Source: Sphingobacterium sp. UGAL515B_05
Lineage (GTDB): Bacteria; Bacteroidota; Bacteroidia; Sphingobacteriales; Sphingobacteriaceae
Reading direction: 5' to 3'
NCBI RefSeq assembly: GCF_033097525.1
Contig: NZ_CP109907.1
Span: forward strand, 3,844,001 to 3,908,000
DNA: 64,000 nt
Shown here: piece after piece, positions 28,525-37,951 of the stretch
Numbering within the stretch: the stretch's first letter is position 1
Layout of the letters: the number at the start of each line of letters is the position of its first letter
Notes under the pieces: generated by a model
Databases searched by the model: none
Told to the model about the DNA's origin: nothing
What the model saw: only the letters and a program-made list of their open reading frames with translations
Program-made: the position numbers and the translations under genes

Positions 28525-29754
28525 TTAATCGATAATAGAAAGCAGACGGTCCCGAATGAGAAGGCAAGCTCCAAAGGCCGCAAGTTTTTCCCCATTATTT
28601 GAATAAGCAAGTTTGGTGTCCTTGTTGACAATGGATAATGAAAACTTATTGACTGCATTTTTCAGCGGTAACATCAGGTATTCCTCACTCTTGGCTAAAA
28701 TACCACCTACGATGATGATTTCTGGATTGAAAATATTGATCAATGTAGCAAGTCCACGACCTAATTTTTCCCCAAGTTCATTGATCAACTCAATAGCGAG
28801 ATTGTCATCTTTTTTTGCAGCAGCGATAATATCGCTGAGCCGGATATCTTCCAGATCATTGAATTTTTTTGTTAGGATGCTCGTTGCGCCATTTTGCAGT
28901 GCTGCTATTACACGGTTTCTAAGTGCAAAACCAGATGCTTCCGTTTCGAGGCAACCCTTTTTTCCGCAGCGACAGATGATATCGTTGTCAAAAATGGGAA
29001 TATGTCCAAATTCACCCGAGAAACCCGATTTCCCATAATAGATCTTTCCGTTGATTAAAATACCCAATCCGATACCGTTGTCTACATTGACAAAGAGTGC
29101 ATCTTTCTCGTCTTTTAAAATTCCGCTGGAAAATTCGCCATAAGCAAGCGCCTTACTATCGTTTTCAAGATAGGTGCGCAATTGCAGCTCCTGTTCGAAA
29201 TATTTCGATAAAGGATCTTCATAAAAATTAAAATAACTGTAGGAATAACCTGTTCGATAGTTGATACGACCAGAAAGATTGATACCTACACCCAATATTT
29301 TATCCTTTTGAATCTGATGTGTGGCAATAAACTGATTGATCTCCCGGCATATATTCTGGAGTGATTCCTGATTATTCTCCAAACGATGTGGAATTTCCTC
29401 CTGGCTGGCAATAATGTCTTTTTTCATATTCATGACCACGATACTGAGATGATCATGGCTTACCTGAACACCGACAAAAAATGCTGCATTTGGAAGTAGA
29501 CCGTAGGAATTCGGTTTTCTGCCAATTCCCGAAGTCGATTTTCCATTGTCCTGAACCAATGCGTCTTCGATGAGTTCATTGATGCATTCGTTAATCTTGG
29601 GAATGCTAATGTTGAATTCCTTGCTTAATTCAGGAATTGTCGAAGGACCTTTGGTCGCAAAAAAGGTTAAAATTTCCTTTTTAAGTAAAATGTTTTTATA
29701 CGCTACACCGCTATAGCTCGCATCATGTAAGTCACTCAAAAATTTTATACCCAT
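28525..29754 (-). CDS. ROK family transcriptional regulator (NagC-like)
   Basis: A 409-residue regulator with an N-terminal winged helix (about 22-85, STIPELSKEFNISIPKINECI) and a ROK sugar-binding domain with the structural zinc motif CRCGKKGC (C261 onward) and FVNVDNGIGLGILINGK. The ROK domain keeps LENDSKALAYGE, a segment that carries the catalytic aspartate in ROK kinases, so some kinase activity is not excluded. It lies between the amino-sugar operon (convergent) and locus 2 (divergent) and is the natural candidate repressor of one or both, responding to a phosphorylated or free amino sugar. A good promoter lies at 29779-29808. Confidence 0.88.
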   Translation of the reverse strand: MGIKFLSDLHDASYSGVAYKNILLKKEILTFFATKGPSTIPELSKEFNISIPKINECINELIEDALVQDNGKSTSGIGRKPNSYGLLPNAAFFVGVQVSHDHLSIVVMNMKKDIIASQEEIPHRLENNQESLQNICREINQFIATHQIQKDKILGVGINLSGRINYRTGYSYSYFNFYEDPLSKYFEQELQLRTYLENDSKALAYGEFSSGILKDEKDALFVNVDNGIGLGILINGKIYYGKSGFSGEFGHIPIFDNDIICRCGKKGCLETEASGFALRNRVIAALQNGATSILTKKFNDLEDIRLSDIIAAAKKDDNLAIELINELGEKLGRGLATLINIFNPEIIIVGGILAKSEEYLMLPLKNAVNKFSLSIVNKDTKLAYSNNGEKLAAFGACLLIRDRLLSIID

Positions 29755-30066
29755 AACTTTGTTACGTTAACTTCAGGGTAAATATAGTAAATATCTCATC
29801 ATCGCAAATTAAGTTTATGTTTTTTCTTCTTTAGTCTGTTTGAATTAATAAAAAAAATTAGAAATAATTTGAATATTTAAAATTTTATTTCTTATTTAGT
29901 GTTGTATAAATAATATACCTAATAATTGTAAACCAAAATACGTTGCCTTGTCCGTGTCAGAACGTTGCGTGTTTTATCCAATGGAAAACGTCTGATCATG
30001 GTGTAGGTAACCGAGTGACCATAAATACTATTTTTTAACATAACACTATTTTTTCATTCCTAAATT
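29755..30066. promoter_or_regulatory. Divergent regulatory region, ROK gene / susC locus 2
   Basis: This 312-base gap holds no gene. Besides the ROK promoter it has an interrupted inverted repeat, CAGAACGTT (29958-29966) and AACGTCTG (29987-29994), with GTTTT and AAAAC (29971-29989) partly nested in it: a candidate operator for the ROK regulator about 75-110 bases before susC. ACTATTTTTT occurs twice (30027-30036, 30045-30054), 18 bases apart, just before the susC start. The rest is AT-rich without a feature I can name. Confidence 0.4.
29779..29808 (-). promoter_or_regulatory. Promoter of the ROK gene
   Basis: On the minus strand TTTG (29805-29808 complement) is followed after 18 bases by TATATTTA (29779-29786 complement), seven of eight matches to the Bacteroidota -7 element. 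The expected start of transcription leaves a leader of about 18 bases. Confidence 0.6.
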
Positions 30067-33000
30067 ATGAAACCAACACATGTAAAACGCAGGTATCTTT
30101 TTAAGGCATTGGGATTACTTATTGTTTTTATGCAATCCGCAATAAGCTTTGCTCAATCCATTGTAAATGGTACCATACGAAATCGCGATGAACAGCCTAT
30201 TGCTGGGGCGACGGTTAAAGTAGTGGGGACTTCTGTAACAACACGTACGGATCAAAAAGGGAGTTTTACCGTGCAGGTAGACCGACTTCCGGCTGAACTT
30301 CAGGTTAGTTATATCGGCTATTTGTCGCAGTCGCGGAAGATCACAGTTGCCGGTACACAAAGTTTTGTTTTGCAGTCCGATGAACGTCAGATTGACGAGG
30401 TCGTTGTTGTGGCTTATGGTACGCAAAAGAAGAACAACGTTGTTGGTTCTGTCGTACAGATCGGAGGTGATCAGCTCAAGAAAGCCCCGTCGATGAATTT
30501 GACCAATGCACTTGTCGGACGTGTTCCCGGATTGACAGCATTACAACAATCAGGACGCCCGGGGGCAGATAATGCGACCTTGTATCTGCGCGGAGTTGGA
30601 ACTTACGGCGGTAATCGAAGTCCTTTGGTGATTGTCGATGATATCGAAAGACCGCTTTCTACCTTGGCTTATCTGGACCCAAGTGAGATAGAAACGATTT
30701 CCTTTTTAAAGGATGCAGTTTCCACGGCCGCTTATGGTGTACAGGCCGCCAATGGTATTATATTGGTTAAAACAAAAAATGGACGAAAGGAACAGACCAA
30801 AGTAACCTATGACTTTGGATACAGCATTGGCCAAAATACCCGCTTTCCAAAATTCCTCAATGGACCGGATTATATGAACTGGTATAACAAAGGAACAGAA
30901 CTGGACAATGATTTTCTCCGAAATACGAAGCAGACTGAAGCACCTTACATCTACACGCAGGAACTCATCGATGCTGTGGCAAATGGAACCAATACCAATC
31001 CGTTATTTGGGAATACAGACTGGATTGGCCTATTGGCAGATAATAATAGCTATTCGCAACATCATGCCGCAACAATTTCTGGTGGAGCGAGCAAAACGCA
31101 GTATTTTGCTTCGGTCAGCCATATGAACCAGGACGGGGTGATCGACAATACCAATTTTAAACGCTACAATATCCGTACAAACCTTAAAAGTGAGCTTAAC
31201 GAATACCTGACGGTTGGTTTGAACATTGGTTTGCGTAATCAGAATACCAATTTACCCGGTATTTCACCCGATAACTCGGCCTATATGAATCCATTTTACC
31301 AGGCTGTTCGGATGCTCCCGAATCTGCCTATGTATGCCCCAAATGGACTTCCGGTAGCATATCAGGCCGGAGCAGGTTGGGTCAACCCAATTGCTTCCGT
31401 TGCAAATTCGGGATACCAGAAGCTCAAAAGCAATATCTTTCAGGGAACAGCAAACATCGATTTTAAAGTTCCGGGAGTAACAGGTTTGCTGGCAAAAGTT
31501 CAGGGCGCATACGACTATAATTCGGATGAATCCAAATCTTGGCTGACACCCTATCCGACGATGGGAAGACAGCGGGACCAGGTTGCAGGCGATTTCGTGG
31601 CCATGACCACTTTGCCTGGAATCACGAAGACTTCTCTTCGTCAGAGCTTTGCTGCAAGCTATCGCAGCACCTGGCAGGCCAGTTTAAATTACAACCGCAC
31701 TTTTGGTGATCATAGCATCGGTGTGTTAGGTTTATATGAATATGCAAAAACTCATGGTAATCAATTTAGTGCCGGCGCAAGTAATTTTCCGATCAGTATT
31801 ATTCAGGAAATAAACTATGGTTCGGCTTCCCAAGAAGACATCATCAAGTCTACAGGCTCCAGCGATCCAGAATCTGCACGGGCGGGATTTGTGACGCGGC
31901 TGAATTATGCTTTCCGCGATCGTTATTTGGTGGAGTTGGTGTCGCGTTGGGATGCCTCCGCTAACTTTGCCAAGGAAAACCGCTGGAAATCTTTCCCGGC
32001 CATTGGATTGGGTTGGGTTGTCTCAAATGAGTCTTTCTTTAAGGAAGCTGTCCCTTTTGCAGATTTCCTTAAATTAAAAGGGTCTATTGGGCGTACAGGC
32101 AACGATCGTGCACAAGTGGGTAGTTTCCCTTACATTAATACCCTTTCGCAAAATACAACACCAGTCATCGTCATAGACGGCAAGCCGGCCAAAGCCTTAT
32201 ATACCAATGCACCTCTAAATCCACTATTGAAATGGGAAGAATCCACCACATCCAATGTTGGATTTGAATCGCGGTTTTTAAATGGAAAATTTGGTTTTGA
32301 TTTCGAATGGTTTTACCGTTATACTTCCGGTATTCTGGGACAGGTAGGAAACCTTTATCCAGCGTCGATGGGTGGTTATTTTCCGAGTTTGGCTAATATT
32401 GGCGAAGTTGATAACCGGGGTTTTGATGCTCAATTGCGTTATAGCGACCGTTTTGGTGAATTCAAACTGGGCGTAACCGGCAATATCAACTGGGCGAAAA
32501 ACAGGTATCTGAAACTGGATGAAGCGAATGGTATCCCTTCTTGGCAGAGTCTCATTGGCAAGCCTATCGGAACAAAAATTGGATTTGTCAAAGAGGGGAT
32601 GATACAGACCTGGGAGGAAGCACGCAATACCCCTTCACCAAGTTCGGGATTTATGGCGCCCGGTTTTTTCAAATTTAAAGATTTGAATGGCGACGGCCGG
32701 ATTACCCGAACAGATGATATGACCTATATTGGACGCTCCAATGTACCTGAATTAACATTCGGTTTGAATTTCGATATGGCTTATAAAGGCTTCGACTTTT
32801 CAGCATTGTTGCAAGGTGCTGCACGTGTTGATGTTGCCCTAGCAGGAGCCTACGAAGGATCGTCCGGAACTTCAGGGGTAGAGGATAATACACCTTTTAC
32901 GCGACCTTTTTATAATTATGGAAACTCCCCTTATTTCTTGGTTGAAAACTCATGGCGCGAAGACAATCCGAATGCCGAATTTCCACGAATGAGTGCCTAT

Positions 33001-33276
33001 AAAGCAACAGGCATGTCGACGAACAATGCAAATGCCAATTCAGGATGGATCAGAAAAGGAGATTATCTGCGGCTTAAATCCGTGCAGTTGGGCTACACTT
33101 TCCCGAAAGGATTGCTGAATGCAGCGAAGATTGAACATGTACGTGTGTTTGCTTCGGGCTCAAACCTTTTCACATGGGATTACTTGAAATACCTCGATCC
33201 CGAAATGCCAAATGTCAATAATGGATTTTATCCGCAGCAACGGATTTTTGAATTTGGTTTAAGCGTTACTTTTTAA
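30067..33276 (+). CDS. SusC-like TonB-dependent transporter (locus 2)
   Basis: A 1069-residue outer-membrane transporter. Signal peptide about 1-30 (AISFAQS), carboxypeptidase-D-like domain (about 32-108, IAGATVKVVG), DEVVVVAYGTQKK leading into the plug (about 115-225), then the barrel ending FEFGLSVTF. There is no STN domain. It stands divergent from the ROK regulator and starts a four- or five-gene unit with SusD, a surface lipoprotein and two unrecognised exported proteins. No hydrolase is inside the unit; the operon on the other side of the ROK gene probably supplies the enzymes. Confidence 0.94.
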   Translation: MKPTHVKRRYLFKALGLLIVFMQSAISFAQSIVNGTIRNRDEQPIAGATVKVVGTSVTTRTDQKGSFTVQVDRLPAELQVSYIGYLSQSRKITVAGTQSFVLQSDERQIDEVVVVAYGTQKKNNVVGSVVQIGGDQLKKAPSMNLTNALVGRVPGLTALQQSGRPGADNATLYLRGVGTYGGNRSPLVIVDDIERPLSTLAYLDPSEIETISFLKDAVSTAAYGVQAANGIILVKTKNGRKEQTKVTYDFGYSIGQNTRFPKFLNGPDYMNWYNKGTELDNDFLRNTKQTEAPYIYTQELIDAVANGTNTNPLFGNTDWIGLLADNNSYSQHHAATISGGASKTQYFASVSHMNQDGVIDNTNFKRYNIRTNLKSELNEYLTVGLNIGLRNQNTNLPGISPDNSAYMNPFYQAVRMLPNLPMYAPNGLPVAYQAGAGWVNPIASVANSGYQKLKSNIFQGTANIDFKVPGVTGLLAKVQGAYDYNSDESKSWLTPYPTMGRQRDQVAGDFVAMTTLPGITKTSLRQSFAASYRSTWQASLNYNRTFGDHSIGVLGLYEYAKTHGNQFSAGASNFPISIIQEINYGSASQEDIIKSTGSSDPESARAGFVTRLNYAFRDRYLVELVSRWDASANFAKENRWKSFPAIGLGWVVSNESFFKEAVPFADFLKLKGSIGRTGNDRAQVGSFPYINTLSQNTTPVIVIDGKPAKALYTNAPLNPLLKWEESTTSNVGFESRFLNGKFGFDFEWFYRYTSGILGQVGNLYPASMGGYFPSLANIGEVDNRGFDAQLRYSDRFGEFKLGVTGNINWAKNRYLKLDEANGIPSWQSLIGKPIGTKIGFVKEGMIQTWEEARNTPSPSSGFMAPGFFKFKDLNGDGRITRTDDMTYIGRSNVPELTFGLNFDMAYKGFDFSALLQGAARVDVALAGAYEGSSGTSGVEDNTPFTRPFYNYGNSPYFLVENSWREDNPNAEFPRMSAYKATGMSTNNANANSGWIRKGDYLRLKSVQLGYTFPKGLLNAAKIEHVRVFASGSNLFTWDYLKYLDPEMPNVNNGFYPQQRIFEFGLSVTF

Positions 33277-33299
33277 TCTCCTAAAAATTATTATTACAG

Positions 33300-35003
33300 A
33301 TGAAATCAACTCTATATACCAGCTGTCGGCAGCTTTCATTTTTAGGCCTGTTGTTTATGGCGTTGGAAGGTTGTTCTGTCGATCTAATTCCACAGGACCG
33401 GATCGCAGAAGAGAAAGTGTGGGCTGACCCCAATTCGGCCGAACTATATGTGTCGGGTATCTATGCTGAATTTAAAAAATTCCAGTTTGGTCAATTTCCC
33501 AATTTAGGCTATGACAATGCAATGGATGCCTTAGCCGATGGAATGAAATTTACCTCAAATACGGCTGGGAATGGTACCGTCAATATTCTTGTATCCAACT
33601 CAAACCAGTTTTCTTCCGCAAGTGTGGGCCTGAATTATTGGGCGAGCGGATATGAACGTATCCGTCGTATCAATGAAATGATCAATGGGATTAACACCAA
33701 GTCCAGCCTTTCCGATGCTCAAAAACAGGTTTATGAGGCTGAGGGCAGGTTCGTGAGAGCATATGCTTATTTCTGGCTGGTAAAGATCCATGGAAGCGTG
33801 ATTCTATTCAAGAGTATGGATCAGTATACTGAAAAAGATCACGAACGCTCGAGTGAGGAAGCCGTTTATGATTTTATCCTGGAGGATCTCCAATATGCGG
33901 TGGATCATCTTCCGCTCAACAATCTTGCTGGCCGGGCTACCCAGGGCGCGGCCTATACCTTGATGGCACGTGTAGGACTGTATGCAGGCTCTATTGCTAA
34001 ATATGATCTCAAGCAGTTCAATCAGGATCCTTTGACGGGCATTTCACAGGCGAGGAGCGCGGAGTATTTTAAAAAATCAGCCGATGCAGCGCAAAAAGTC
34101 ATCGATATGGCTAATGGGGGACTCTATGCCTTGGACGATAATTTTGCAAGCATTTTTACCAATAAAACTACAAAGGAAGCAATCTTTCGGGTAGATTTTG
34201 CAGCACCTGATGTCACGCATCAATACGACCTGGGCTATGCCCCACCTCGAGATGCTCCGGGTAATACATTGGTTTATGGTGTACCAACCGCGGAATTGGT
34301 CAATGAATTTGAAATGGCCGACGGATCCAAATTCTCCTGGCAGAATGCTGCGCAGGCAGCGGCTCCCTATACAAATCGTGAACCTCGTTTCTATGCGACG
34401 ATCTTATACAATGGTGCAACCTGGAAAGGAAGAACACTGAATACGTCGACGACCGATGCGATAGAAGGATTTACAACATTTGGCGCGAGTGGTGACCCCA
34501 AACGTACCGTTACGGGATACTATGTACGCAAAATGCTTGATCCTACAAATACGACATTCGTTCAAAATAAAAGTACACAAAGCTGGATCGAAATGCGCTA
34601 TGCCGAGGTCTTGTTGATTATGGCGGAAGCGAAAGCGCAATTGGGCGATTTTGCGACTGCAACTACCTACATCAATCAGCTCCGTCAGAAGCGTGGACTT
34701 AATGCCCTTAGCCTTGCCAACAATAATCAGGCAATGGCCGCAGTGGAGCACGAGCGCAAAGTTGAACTGGCTTTCGAGGGACATCGTTTCTGGGACTTGC
34801 GCCGTTGGAGAAAAGCTCACCTCCTGTTAGATAATGTGAAGTTTACAGGGCATAAGATCAGTCCGAACGCAACAGGATTAACGTATGAAGTTGTCTCAGC
34901 AGACGCAACCAACAGAAGTTTCAGTACAAAATTATATTATCTGCCCATACCTGAAAATGAAGTGCAGTTGAACGGCGCTTTGACTCAAATTAAAGGTTGG
35001 TAA
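33300..35003 (+). CDS. SusD-like surface lipoprotein (locus 2)
   Basis: A 567-residue RagB/SusD lipoprotein, 23 bases after its SusC. Lipobox LEGC gives lipidated C25. The usual signatures are present: RFVRAYAYFWLVKIHG in the first half, RYAEVLLIMAEAKAQLG and HERKVELAFEGHRFWDLRRW near the end. It forms the lid of the upstream transporter. The next gene starts 18 bases later. Confidence 0.94.
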   Translation: MKSTLYTSCRQLSFLGLLFMALEGCSVDLIPQDRIAEEKVWADPNSAELYVSGIYAEFKKFQFGQFPNLGYDNAMDALADGMKFTSNTAGNGTVNILVSNSNQFSSASVGLNYWASGYERIRRINEMINGINTKSSLSDAQKQVYEAEGRFVRAYAYFWLVKIHGSVILFKSMDQYTEKDHERSSEEAVYDFILEDLQYAVDHLPLNNLAGRATQGAAYTLMARVGLYAGSIAKYDLKQFNQDPLTGISQARSAEYFKKSADAAQKVIDMANGGLYALDDNFASIFTNKTTKEAIFRVDFAAPDVTHQYDLGYAPPRDAPGNTLVYGVPTAELVNEFEMADGSKFSWQNAAQAAAPYTNREPRFYATILYNGATWKGRTLNTSTTDAIEGFTTFGASGDPKRTVTGYYVRKMLDPTNTTFVQNKSTQSWIEMRYAEVLLIMAEAKAQLGDFATATTYINQLRQKRGLNALSLANNNQAMAAVEHERKVELAFEGHRFWDLRRWRKAHLLLDNVKFTGHKISPNATGLTYEVVSADATNRSFSTKLYYLPIPENEVQLNGALTQIKGW

Positions 35004-35021
35004 AAACATGAAAGACTAGCA

Positions 35022-36689
35022 ATGGACAAAATAAAATTTTACAGTTTATGGGCCTGTGCGAACCTTTTGGGAGGATGTCAAAAACCTAATTATCTGGAGC
35101 GGAATGTGAAAAATCAATTGATGGATTTTTACGCTACGATTGATGGGAAAGGGCAAGATCGGCTCTTCTTGAGCACGATCAGCAATGATACGGTGTATTT
35201 GCACGTAGATTATTATTATCCGATCGATTCGGACAATGAAGTAGATCTTTCACGACTGATGTTACGCGCTTCCGTTCCGGCTGATGCCCAGGTGACGCCG
35301 GGATTAAATGGATTTACAGACTTGACGGCACCCAAGAAAATTACTGTCACCGCGGGAAACGGTGACGCAAAGGATTATGTGGTTATTGCCGAGAAGAAAG
35401 GCAATACAGATATTTCAGGAATCAAAATTACATTTAAAGACAGCGAACAAAAGGAAAATGAGGTTGAGGGGATCTTAAATGGGAATACGGTGACGTTTTA
35501 TGTGGTGCCGGGTATGGATCTTTCACAATCTACGCTGAGTTACGTTATTAATAAACATTCCAGTGGTTCTATAGCAAGCGGAGCTCAGGTCAATTTAGCA
35601 AACGGTGCAGAAGTACCCCTGACGATTTCTGGAGCCGGAAATATCAAGCGGCAGCTCAAATTGGTTGTCAAAGAACCTGTCAAACTTGAAAAAGGGGTGG
35701 GCATTAACCGGCGCTTGTTCCTGAAGAAAGCGGCAGACTTGGGCTTCACTGCAAATAGTGAAACGTCCTGTTTTGTGAGTGGCGATTACTTGGTGATTGT
35801 GAGCCGGACTTCACCATCTGTATTTAAGGTATATAACCGTTTCACAGGAGCTTATTCCCATAACCTAACAAATCCTTTCCCGGCAGGTCGTTTGATCTTC
35901 CAAGGCGTGAGCGATGAAAAAGGACGATTTATGTTAGGAACTTATACGCCGAATGGACAGAGCTTTGTGCTATACAAATACAGAGATGTTTTTGATACCA
36001 GTCCTGCCAAGCTATTGGATCTACCTTATAGCAAACCTGCTGCGGTAGCTGCCGGCGATGGCAATATCGGTCGTAAACTTAACTGGGTAGGGGATATGGA
36101 CGGAAACGGTCAGTTACTTGCTTCGGTTGCAACCAGTCGTTACCTCCTGCGTTGGACAGTCGAAAATGGCCAGATAAAATCTACTGCGGCCGATGTCCTG
36201 GAATATAAGGATGGTGCGACATCATTGGGCTTCCTTCCGGAATATCTTCCTTTAGGGGTCGGCGCTAACGCCGAACTGATCGCGAGCACTAACGCCGAAC
36301 TTGCTTATGTTTCGGGAAGTACCTGGGGGCGGCTAGCAGCATTCCCGGCAATTACCGGTACTGCTATGAATGGTGGTATCGCCTTTCAGCGTTTTAACAA
36401 CGCAGATATTTTGGCTCAGGTCAAATTGTTTGGAAGCAATGAGATTGGTCAGATGTATGTTTATGATATTAGCGATCGAGCCCGCATTGGTACCACACTG
36501 AGTTCACCGACCTATAACCAATTACGTGTTTATGAGTCCGAACTGTTTACTGGCGGTACCAATGGTAATGCAACCAGCGACATCTGTATGGGAACTTCAG
36601 AAAATGGACAAAGGCTTCAGGTGTATATGTTGACGACCTTTGGTTATCTCGTTGCGCAGGAGTTTACAATTTATGCCGATTCAAATTAA
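35022..36689 (+). CDS. Surface glycan-binding-like lipoprotein with DUF5018-type domain
   Basis: A 555-residue exported protein in the position of a surface glycan-binding protein, directly after SusD. The N-terminus ends in LLGGC, a usable lipobox (C19), followed by tandem beta domains (about 25-225; ITVTAGNGDAKDYVVIAEKKG resembles the DUF5018 repeat) and a C-terminal beta-propeller-like part (about 230-550, WVGDMDGNGQLLASV). No catalytic motif was seen. By analogy with SusE/SusF-type proteins it would bind the glycan at the cell surface. A stem-loop follows the stop. Confidence 0.65.
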   Translation: MDKIKFYSLWACANLLGGCQKPNYLERNVKNQLMDFYATIDGKGQDRLFLSTISNDTVYLHVDYYYPIDSDNEVDLSRLMLRASVPADAQVTPGLNGFTDLTAPKKITVTAGNGDAKDYVVIAEKKGNTDISGIKITFKDSEQKENEVEGILNGNTVTFYVVPGMDLSQSTLSYVINKHSSGSIASGAQVNLANGAEVPLTISGAGNIKRQLKLVVKEPVKLEKGVGINRRLFLKKAADLGFTANSETSCFVSGDYLVIVSRTSPSVFKVYNRFTGAYSHNLTNPFPAGRLIFQGVSDEKGRFMLGTYTPNGQSFVLYKYRDVFDTSPAKLLDLPYSKPAAVAAGDGNIGRKLNWVGDMDGNGQLLASVATSRYLLRWTVENGQIKSTAADVLEYKDGATSLGFLPEYLPLGVGANAELIASTNAELAYVSGSTWGRLAAFPAITGTAMNGGIAFQRFNNADILAQVKLFGSNEIGQMYVYDISDRARIGTTLSSPTYNQLRVYESELFTGGTNGNATSDICMGTSENGQRLQVYMLTTFGYLVAQEFTIYADSN

Positions 36690-36696
36690 AATAATC

Positions 36697-36731
36697 GTTC
36701 CTTCACGCAGCTTGTGTTGCAGTGGAGGAAC
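36697..36731 (+). other. Stem-loop after the surface-binding gene (locus 2)
   Basis: GTTCCTTCACGCA (36697-36709) pairs, with one G-U or mismatch and one bulge, with TGCAGTGGAGGAAC (36718-36731). No T-run follows. It separates the binding proteins from the two unrecognised genes, in the same position as the stem-loops after susD in loci 1 and 4. Confidence 0.5.
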
Positions 36732-36760
36732 ATTGTATTCATTCGTAAAAAAATAAAATT

Positions 36761-37951
36761 ATGAACAAGCACATCAAAACAAGCTTATTGTTGATGTTAG
36801 GTTTAGTTTCGTGTAAAGTTGGATTTGCACAAAAAAATGATTTAAGTAGCGTGTCCAAAAAGATTGTAAGCGCAAATAAAGGCGATATCGTCTTATTGGA
36901 GGATTTTCTAAAAACGGACTTTCCCAAGTTGCCTTACACAAAGACCGTATTACCGGGGCCGCAGTATATCATATCTGATGATCCCGAGTATATCCGTGTT
37001 CCGGAAGCCATTGCACTACAGGAGACGGTTGATCCCGGAGCAGTTAGGTTGTATGTCTATAACGTCAATGGTGTCAAAGAACCTCAAAAAATGCCCCGTA
37101 AGATTTCGGCGGTCATAAAAAACCTGGGGCATGAAAATATGCATTTTCGCATGTTGAAGTATGCTTCACAAAAACCGAGTTCAAACTATTTTGAAATTGG
37201 AAAGAAAGGGCTTGAGGACTACTTTTTATCTGCTGTAGACAATCAGGTGAAAGTGCTTAAACCGGGGGAAGTGATGGCTATCGATGAAAAACTGGAAAAA
37301 CAGCTGGTACAATACGATGAACTTGTCCATGGATTCTATGAATTTGTGGTAGACCAGCCCGCGCAGATCGCTGTCATACAATTTGCCCCAAATGAGTCTG
37401 GACCAAAAGTGTTTCCGCGGATAAAGACCCTGATTCCACATAGTCACGCAAACGCTGGGCGTGGTATTTTTCCAATTTCCAATTATCAGATTAATCCGAA
37501 AGATACGCTTGACACCAAAAAAGGAGCAGTGCAGCTGATTGTTGCCGACGGGCAGGACGATCCATGGATCACGGGAACGATTGGCGCGAAAAAGGAATTT
37601 GCCAAGAATGCCGGAAACTACGGTGTGCTGTATAAAACAAAGATCAAATGGAAGAGTACAGACGGAAAAGGATTGGCTTTGGTCAGCTGGAACAGCCGAT
37701 CTGGTGACAACCAATGGTGTGGAGGTATGGGGCTGACAATGGAACTTGTGGGGCAAGACGGTCAAAAGACGGTGATGCAATATCCCAGAAATGCGCTGAT
37801 TACAAAAGGTTATCCAGAGGCAATTCTCATCGAAACTTATTGGCCCGACCCGAAGAAGGAAATACAGGAAATTGAATTTACCTATTCTCCTCCGGGAGCT
37901 TCCTGCCTACCGACCCCATTAATTTTTGTACCCATTGATCCGAAGAAATAA
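36761..37951 (+). CDS. Unrecognised exported protein (locus 2)
   Basis: A 396-residue protein that I do not recognise. It begins with a signal peptide (about 1-23, cleavage after GFAQ) and has no obvious further membrane segment. The predicted content is mostly beta. Visible landmarks are a proline-rich start of the mature part, an IPHSHANAGRGIFPISNY segment with a histidine pair, and a WNSRSGDNQWCGG segment near the C-terminus. No catalytic family motif is evident; carbohydrate binding or lyase-like activity are only guesses. Its stop TAA shares one base with the ATG of the next gene, so the two are translationally coupled and likely work together. Confidence 0.6.
   Translation: MNKHIKTSLLLMLGLVSCKVGFAQKNDLSSVSKKIVSANKGDIVLLEDFLKTDFPKLPYTKTVLPGPQYIISDDPEYIRVPEAIALQETVDPGAVRLYVYNVNGVKEPQKMPRKISAVIKNLGHENMHFRMLKYASQKPSSNYFEIGKKGLEDYFLSAVDNQVKVLKPGEVMAIDEKLEKQLVQYDELVHGFYEFVVDQPAQIAVIQFAPNESGPKVFPRIKTLIPHSHANAGRGIFPISNYQINPKDTLDTKKGAVQLIVADGQDDPWITGTIGAKKEFAKNAGNYGVLYKTKIKWKSTDGKGLALVSWNSRSGDNQWCGGMGLTMELVGQDGQKTVMQYPRNALITKGYPEAILIETYWPDPKKEIQEIEFTYSPPGASCLPTPLIFVPIDPKK

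Noticed and set aside
18367..29754. Labelling the operon a sialic acid (nanLET) operon
   Set aside because: The epimerase, transporter and ROK protein fit, but no lyase, sialidase or sialate transporter motif is present in the window.
37226..37780. A 184-codon open frame antisense to the unrecognised exported protein
   Set aside because: The sense frame has a signal peptide and coupled start; the antisense frame has neither a motif nor a promoter.
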